From Anaerostipes hadrus ATCC 29173 = JCM 17467 (GTDB taxonomy: Bacteria; Bacillota; Clostridia; Lachnospirales; Lachnospiraceae), in the NCBI RefSeq assembly GCF_030296915.1, contig NZ_AP028031.1, positions 911,001-975,000 of the forward strand: DNA of 64,000 bases, written 5' to 3'. The first letter of the stretch is position 1. Each line of letters opens with the position of its first letter. Below, in pieces: positions 61,167 through 64,000 of the stretch. The position numbers and the translations under genes were made by a program. Under the pieces are notes generated by a model. It was not told the origin of the DNA. It worked only from the letters and a program-made list of their open reading frames with translations, and did no database searches.

Positions 61167-61637
61167 TTAATCTTCTGGCAGATCAAGTTTATCAGATTTC
61201 TCAAATAAGGATTGAATTTCAACAAGAGATTCTTCCAGAGAATCCTCAATGGACTCTAATTTATCTGCATCAACGTTATAATTTAAAAACAGCTGTTCGA
61301 TATTTTCTGTAATATGATGACCAAGATGGGAAATTAAAAGGAAAGTATTAAAATTGTGACTATTCTTTGCATTTTCAAAACGCTTTAAGTCTGCTGTAAT
61401 AAAATCGATAATTTCCTGATCACTGGCGAATTTACCATGGACCATTGCATATGGCTGCATACGTTGTAAAAAGTATTTATTATGTCGTGTAATATTAAAA
61501 ACATAAGAAACAATTAATCCATCACCAAGATCGAATTCAGCAATGTGCATGATGCTGTTAAACTCCTTGATAGAAGTAGCGCCTAACTGACGCAGATTGA
61601 TATTAATATAATCTCCGGTTACGGTATTTTGATTCAT
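61167..61637 (-). CDS. Conserved-looking protein of unknown function
   Basis: 156 residues, soluble, no signal peptide or membrane segment. The N-terminal half is beta-like (ININLRQLGATSIKEFNS, EFDLGDGLIVSYVFNITRHN). The C-terminal half is helical and acidic (HITENIEQLFLNYNVDADKL, EESLVEIQSLFEKSD). I do not recognise it. A good SD (GAGAGGAGCG) precedes the ATG on the minus strand. It lies downstream of the permease on the same strand, 45 bp apart, and may share its transcript. Confidence 0.8.
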   Translation of the reverse strand: MNQNTVTGDYININLRQLGATSIKEFNSIMHIAEFDLGDGLIVSYVFNITRHNKYFLQRMQPYAMVHGKFASDQEIIDFITADLKRFENAKNSHNFNTFLLISHLGHHITENIEQLFLNYNVDADKLESIEDSLEESLVEIQSLFEKSDKLDLPED

Positions 61638-61681
61638 AAGATCACGCTCCTCTCCTAAATATTATAATCCATAATTTTTTA

Positions 61682-62950
61682 TTAAGCAAATCGAATCAAA
61701 AGAAATACGGAACATACGATGATCGATAAGATCATCATTGGGAATCCGATCTTAAAATATTGACCGAATGTAATTGGATGTCCGTTATTTTTACTGATAC
61801 CAGACAAAACAACGTTTGCAGAAGCACCGATCAGTGTTCCATTTCCACCTAAACAAGCACCGAGTGACAATGCCCACCAGATTGGAGCGACATCCATTCC
61901 CTCGGACTGCATCGTAAGAATCATAGGGATTAATGTTGCAACAAATGGGATGTTGTCGAGGAAAGAAGATACAATAGCGGAAACCCATAAGATTACCATC
62001 ATTGTAACCACCATATTACCATGAGTGATAGAAATCAATCCATTTGCAAGCATTGTGATGACACCTACTTTTTTCATCCCACCGACAACAATAAATAATC
62101 CAATAAAGAAAAGAATGGTAGGCCATTCAACGTCTGCAATGATTTCTTCAGGTTCCTGACCGCCGATTAAAAGCATGATACATGCTGCAGCAATAGCAAC
62201 AGTACAAGACTGTACGCCTAACTGGTCATGGAAAATAAAGCATAATGCGACTAGGATGATAACGATAACACTTTCATGCATAAGTTTTCGGTCCTTGATC
62301 GCTTTGTTTTCATCTAACTGCATAACCTTTGCAATTGATTCGTCTGTAACAAATAACTTTCTTCCGTATATAAAATACATACAGATCAGACCAACAATGA
62401 TAACAAATACAGTGGCCACCCCTGTATTTAAAATAAAATCTACGAAACTTAATTTGGCCGCACTACCGATCATAATGTTAGGTGGGTCACCGATCAATGT
62501 AGCGGTACCACCGATATTGGAAGCCATGATCTGTGTGATGATATATGGTACGGGATCAACTTTCAAGATATTTGTGATTGCCAGAGTCATTGGTCCTACT
62601 AGCAAGACTGTGGTAACGTTATCAAGCATTCCAGAACATACGGCGGTGATCAAAATAAAGATCACCATGATTGGCCATGGACGACCTTTTGCGATTTTTG
62701 CAGCTTTGATCGCTATGTATTCGAAAATACCAGAATTCTTGATAACAGCAACCAAAAGCATCATTCCGACTAGAATACAGATTGTTTCAACATCGACTGC
62801 GTCAATACAATCTTCAATCGAAAGAATGTGGGTGAGGACCAGACAGGCAGCACCGGTTAATGAGGCAACCGTGTTGTGGACCTTCCCTGTGATGATAGCG
62901 CCCATCGTACATAAAAAGATGATGATCGCTATGATTTGTTGTAATGACAT
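61682..62950 (-). CDS. ArsB/NhaD-type ion transporter (IT superfamily)
   Basis: 422 residues, about 11-12 membrane segments in two halves. Each half has a conserved re-entrant motif: GMLDNVTTVLLVGPMT (about 111-126) and SSFLDNIPFVATLIPMI (about 313-329), plus GDPPNIMIGSAA and GGNGTLIGASANVV. This pattern marks the ArsB/NhaD/SLC13-like permeases, which move arsenite, Na+/H+ or organic anions; the substrate is unknown. No arsR or arsenate reductase is nearby, which weakens an arsenite role. SD AGGAGGAAA on the minus strand. Confidence 0.9.
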   Translation of the reverse strand: MSLQQIIAIIIFLCTMGAIITGKVHNTVASLTGAACLVLTHILSIEDCIDAVDVETICILVGMMLLVAVIKNSGIFEYIAIKAAKIAKGRPWPIMVIFILITAVCSGMLDNVTTVLLVGPMTLAITNILKVDPVPYIITQIMASNIGGTATLIGDPPNIMIGSAAKLSFVDFILNTGVATVFVIIVGLICMYFIYGRKLFVTDESIAKVMQLDENKAIKDRKLMHESVIVIILVALCFIFHDQLGVQSCTVAIAAACIMLLIGGQEPEEIIADVEWPTILFFIGLFIVVGGMKKVGVITMLANGLISITHGNMVVTMMVILWVSAIVSSFLDNIPFVATLIPMILTMQSEGMDVAPIWWALSLGACLGGNGTLIGASANVVLSGISKNNGHPITFGQYFKIGFPMMILSIIVCSVFLLIRFA

Positions 62951-63020
62951 AACAATTTCCTCCTAAAAATAAACTCATTATTATAATAGACCTCTTTTCA
63001 AATATTGCAAGTATAAAATG

Positions 63021-63053
63021 AAAAAAGAAGTCGTAGAAAACGACTTCTTTTTT
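63021..63053 (-). terminator. Terminator of the Cys-rich gene
   Basis: AAAAAAGAAGTCGT (63021-63034) and ACGACTTCTTTTTT (63040-63053), a perfect 14-bp stem, 40 bp past the stop of the minus-strand small gene. It is symmetrical, so it could work in both directions. Confidence 0.85.
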
Positions 63054-63094
63054 AGAAAAATTTCACATCTTATATAAATATGATATAGGTGTGA

Positions 63095-63295
63095 TTATAA
63101 ATTTGTAACAATCTGATCGTACAGATCAAGCTGACAGTGCTGCTCAGACACAGAAAAGTGTTTACAGTTTAAACAGCTAGGTGCTTTTGTGTCATCTCCG
63201 GTACTGACGTTCTTTACGGAATGGTCACAGCCACAAGGACAGTACTGACTGCATTCTTCAGCAACTTCCTGATACACTTTATTCTGGTTTTCCAT
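63095..63295 (-). CDS. Small cysteine-rich protein
   Basis: 66 residues with seven cysteines in two groups: ECSQYCPCGCDHS and APSCLNCKHF...HCQL. This suggests binding of zinc or another metal. No signal peptide. I do not recognise the family. Good SD (AAGGAGGC) on the minus strand. It lies downstream of luxS on the same strand, separated by a hairpin. Confidence 0.8.
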   Translation of the reverse strand: MENQNKVYQEVAEECSQYCPCGCDHSVKNVSTGDDTKAPSCLNCKHFSVSEQHCQLDLYDQIVTNL

Positions 63296-63319
63296 AATAT
63301 AAAAGCCTCCTTATAATAA

Positions 63320-63357
63320 GTACTCACAGAATCACTTGGAAAGAATTCTGTGAGTAC
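63320..63357 (-). terminator. Hairpin between luxS and the Cys-rich gene
   Basis: GTACTCACAGAAT (63320-63332) and ATTCTGTGAGTAC (63345-63357) pair perfectly over 13 bp. On the minus strand it lies 31 bp past the luxS stop, but the following sequence (TTATTATAAGG) is not a strong U run. It may be a weak terminator or processing site that lets some transcripts reach the small gene. Confidence 0.6.
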
Positions 63358-63388
63358 GACAATTGATACCTTTATATTATGTACAGAT

Positions 63389-63868
63389 TTACTCAGGATA
63401 ATTCAGATTTTTATCATCTGCAACGTATAAAGCGTTTTTAAGATAGTGATCTGCAAGATAATTTGCCATCGGAAGATTCATATCAAGATAGTTACCACAA
63501 TCCTTAGCACTGGCTCCAGGAACATCACCTTTAAAATCACGAATAAATTCAAAAGTACTTATAATAAGAGGTAATATATCCTTTGAAGTAAGATCGCCAG
63601 CTAAAATAAGATAGAATCCAGTACGACAGCCCATTGGGCCAAAATAGATGATCTTATCCTGCCATTCTTTGTTATTTCTTAAATAAGTAGCGGCAAGATG
63701 CTCGATCGCATGCATCTCTGCGGTATTCATAACAGGCTCACGATTTGGGGCTGTCATACGAAGATCAAATGTTGTTAAAGTCTCAGAACCAACGGCATCT
63801 TTACGAGAAACATAAACACCGGGTAACAGTTTTAAATGATTAATTGTAAAACTTGCTATTTTTTCCAT
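63389..63868 (-). CDS. luxS: S-ribosylhomocysteine lyase
   Basis: 159 residues. It splits S-ribosylhomocysteine into homocysteine and DPD, the AI-2 precursor, as part of the activated methyl cycle. Metal ligands are H53, H57 (EMHAIEH) and C124 (AKDCGNYLDM), with catalytic C81 (GPMGCRTGFY) and E56. The N-terminus SFTINHLKLLPGVYVS is typical. SD AGAAAGGAAA on the minus strand. The usual partner genes (mtn/pfs, metK) are not in the window. Confidence 0.97.
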   Translation of the reverse strand: MEKIASFTINHLKLLPGVYVSRKDAVGSETLTTFDLRMTAPNREPVMNTAEMHAIEHLAATYLRNNKEWQDKIIYFGPMGCRTGFYLILAGDLTSKDILPLIISTFEFIRDFKGDVPGASAKDCGNYLDMNLPMANYLADHYLKNALYVADDKNLNYPE

Positions 63869-63910
63869 GATGGATTTCCTTTCTTATATAAAATGTGTTA
63901 TCACTATAGG

Positions 63911-63976
63911 GATGATTTTGAAATCGTTCACTATTATGCGATTTAGAATCATCTTAAATTTTCATATCATATTATA
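63911..63976 (-). promoter_or_regulatory. luxS promoter -10 and leader hairpin
   Basis: On the minus strand a TATAAT (63971-63976) lies ~100 bp upstream of the ATG; the window edge cuts off a clear -35. In the leader, GATGATT...AAATCG (63911-63926) and CGATTTAGAATCATC (63939-63953) form an imperfect ~15-bp hairpin around a 12-nt loop. It is not a known riboswitch that I can name. Confidence 0.5.
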
Positions 63977-64000
63977 GCGTGAAAATACAAGAAAATCTAT

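Noticed and set aside
61682..62950. Arsenite efflux pump ArsB
   Set aside because: Family-level resemblance only; no arsR, arsC or arsA gene nearby, so a substrate call is not justified.
62175..62966. 263-residue plus-strand open frame
   Set aside because: It is antisense to the ArsB/NhaD-type permease gene, which has clear family motifs and an SD; the plus-strand frame is a shadow of hydrophobic codons.

Overview
The window is low-GC, strictly bacterial DNA with dense, mostly plus-strand genes. It looks like the chromosome of an anaerobic Clostridia member, most likely a Lachnospiraceae gut bacterium. The signs are an IspH-ribosomal S1 fusion, a monomeric [FeFe] hydrogenase, formate-THF ligase with FolD, a PPi-type phosphofructokinase, pyruvate carboxylase, a T-box on pheST, and sugar PTS systems under RAT antitermination. 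The genus (possibly Anaerostipes or a relative) is inference only. No tRNA, rRNA, CRISPR array, phage or transposase gene was seen.

Layout. 1-9.2 kb is a sugar module: the end of a phosphofructokinase gene, a BrkB-type membrane protein on the minus strand, and a LicT-type antiterminator. Two RAT/terminator switches precede the antiterminator gene and a mannose-family PTS (IIAB, IIC, IID). A second transcript carries ManO (DUF956), mannose-6-phosphate isomerase and a glucose-type EIICBA. 9.3-17.7 kb holds a DMT transporter, a T-box-controlled pheST operon with an unusually short Stem I, a small membrane protein/HTH/lipoprotein operon behind paired operator dyads, and an SLC6-type transporter.

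17.7-27 kb is the accessory, surface-facing part. It holds a BlaI repressor and an M56 (BlaR1-like) metalloprotease sensor whose outer domain resembles the small secreted protein encoded next. A helveticin-J-like secreted protein (possible class III bacteriocin), an LRR/Ig-like surface protein, a Zn-phospholipase-C-family protein and a membrane-anchored arylsulfate sulfotransferase follow. A 232-bp near-palindrome then separates these from an SH3/NlpC-P60 cell-wall hydrolase behind WalR-like boxes. This stretch is the best candidate for an undescribed system: a protease-relayed switch next to an exported bacteriocin-like protein.

27-51.7 kb is largely housekeeping: a MATE exporter, queA, a pair of sugar-type oxidoreductases, a BaiN/HI0933 flavoprotein, cmk, ispH-rpsA, pyc, a TepA-like protease, the [FeFe] hydrogenase, and an ftsK-fhs-folD-rimO-pgsA-cinA run, then LexA-box-controlled recA-recX. 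51.8-64 kb holds a second Zn-PLC-family protein, a two-component system with a co-transcribed membrane-anchored protein, a rhodanese-TtcA-like fusion, an ABC-F protein (minus), and ylxM-ffh-rpsP-khpA. The last stretch is minus-strand: a conserved unknown, an ArsB/NhaD-type permease, a small Cys-rich protein and luxS.

Gene starts were set from visible Shine-Dalgarno sequences; several differ from the longest open frame. All family assignments come from reading the protein sequences, without database searches.
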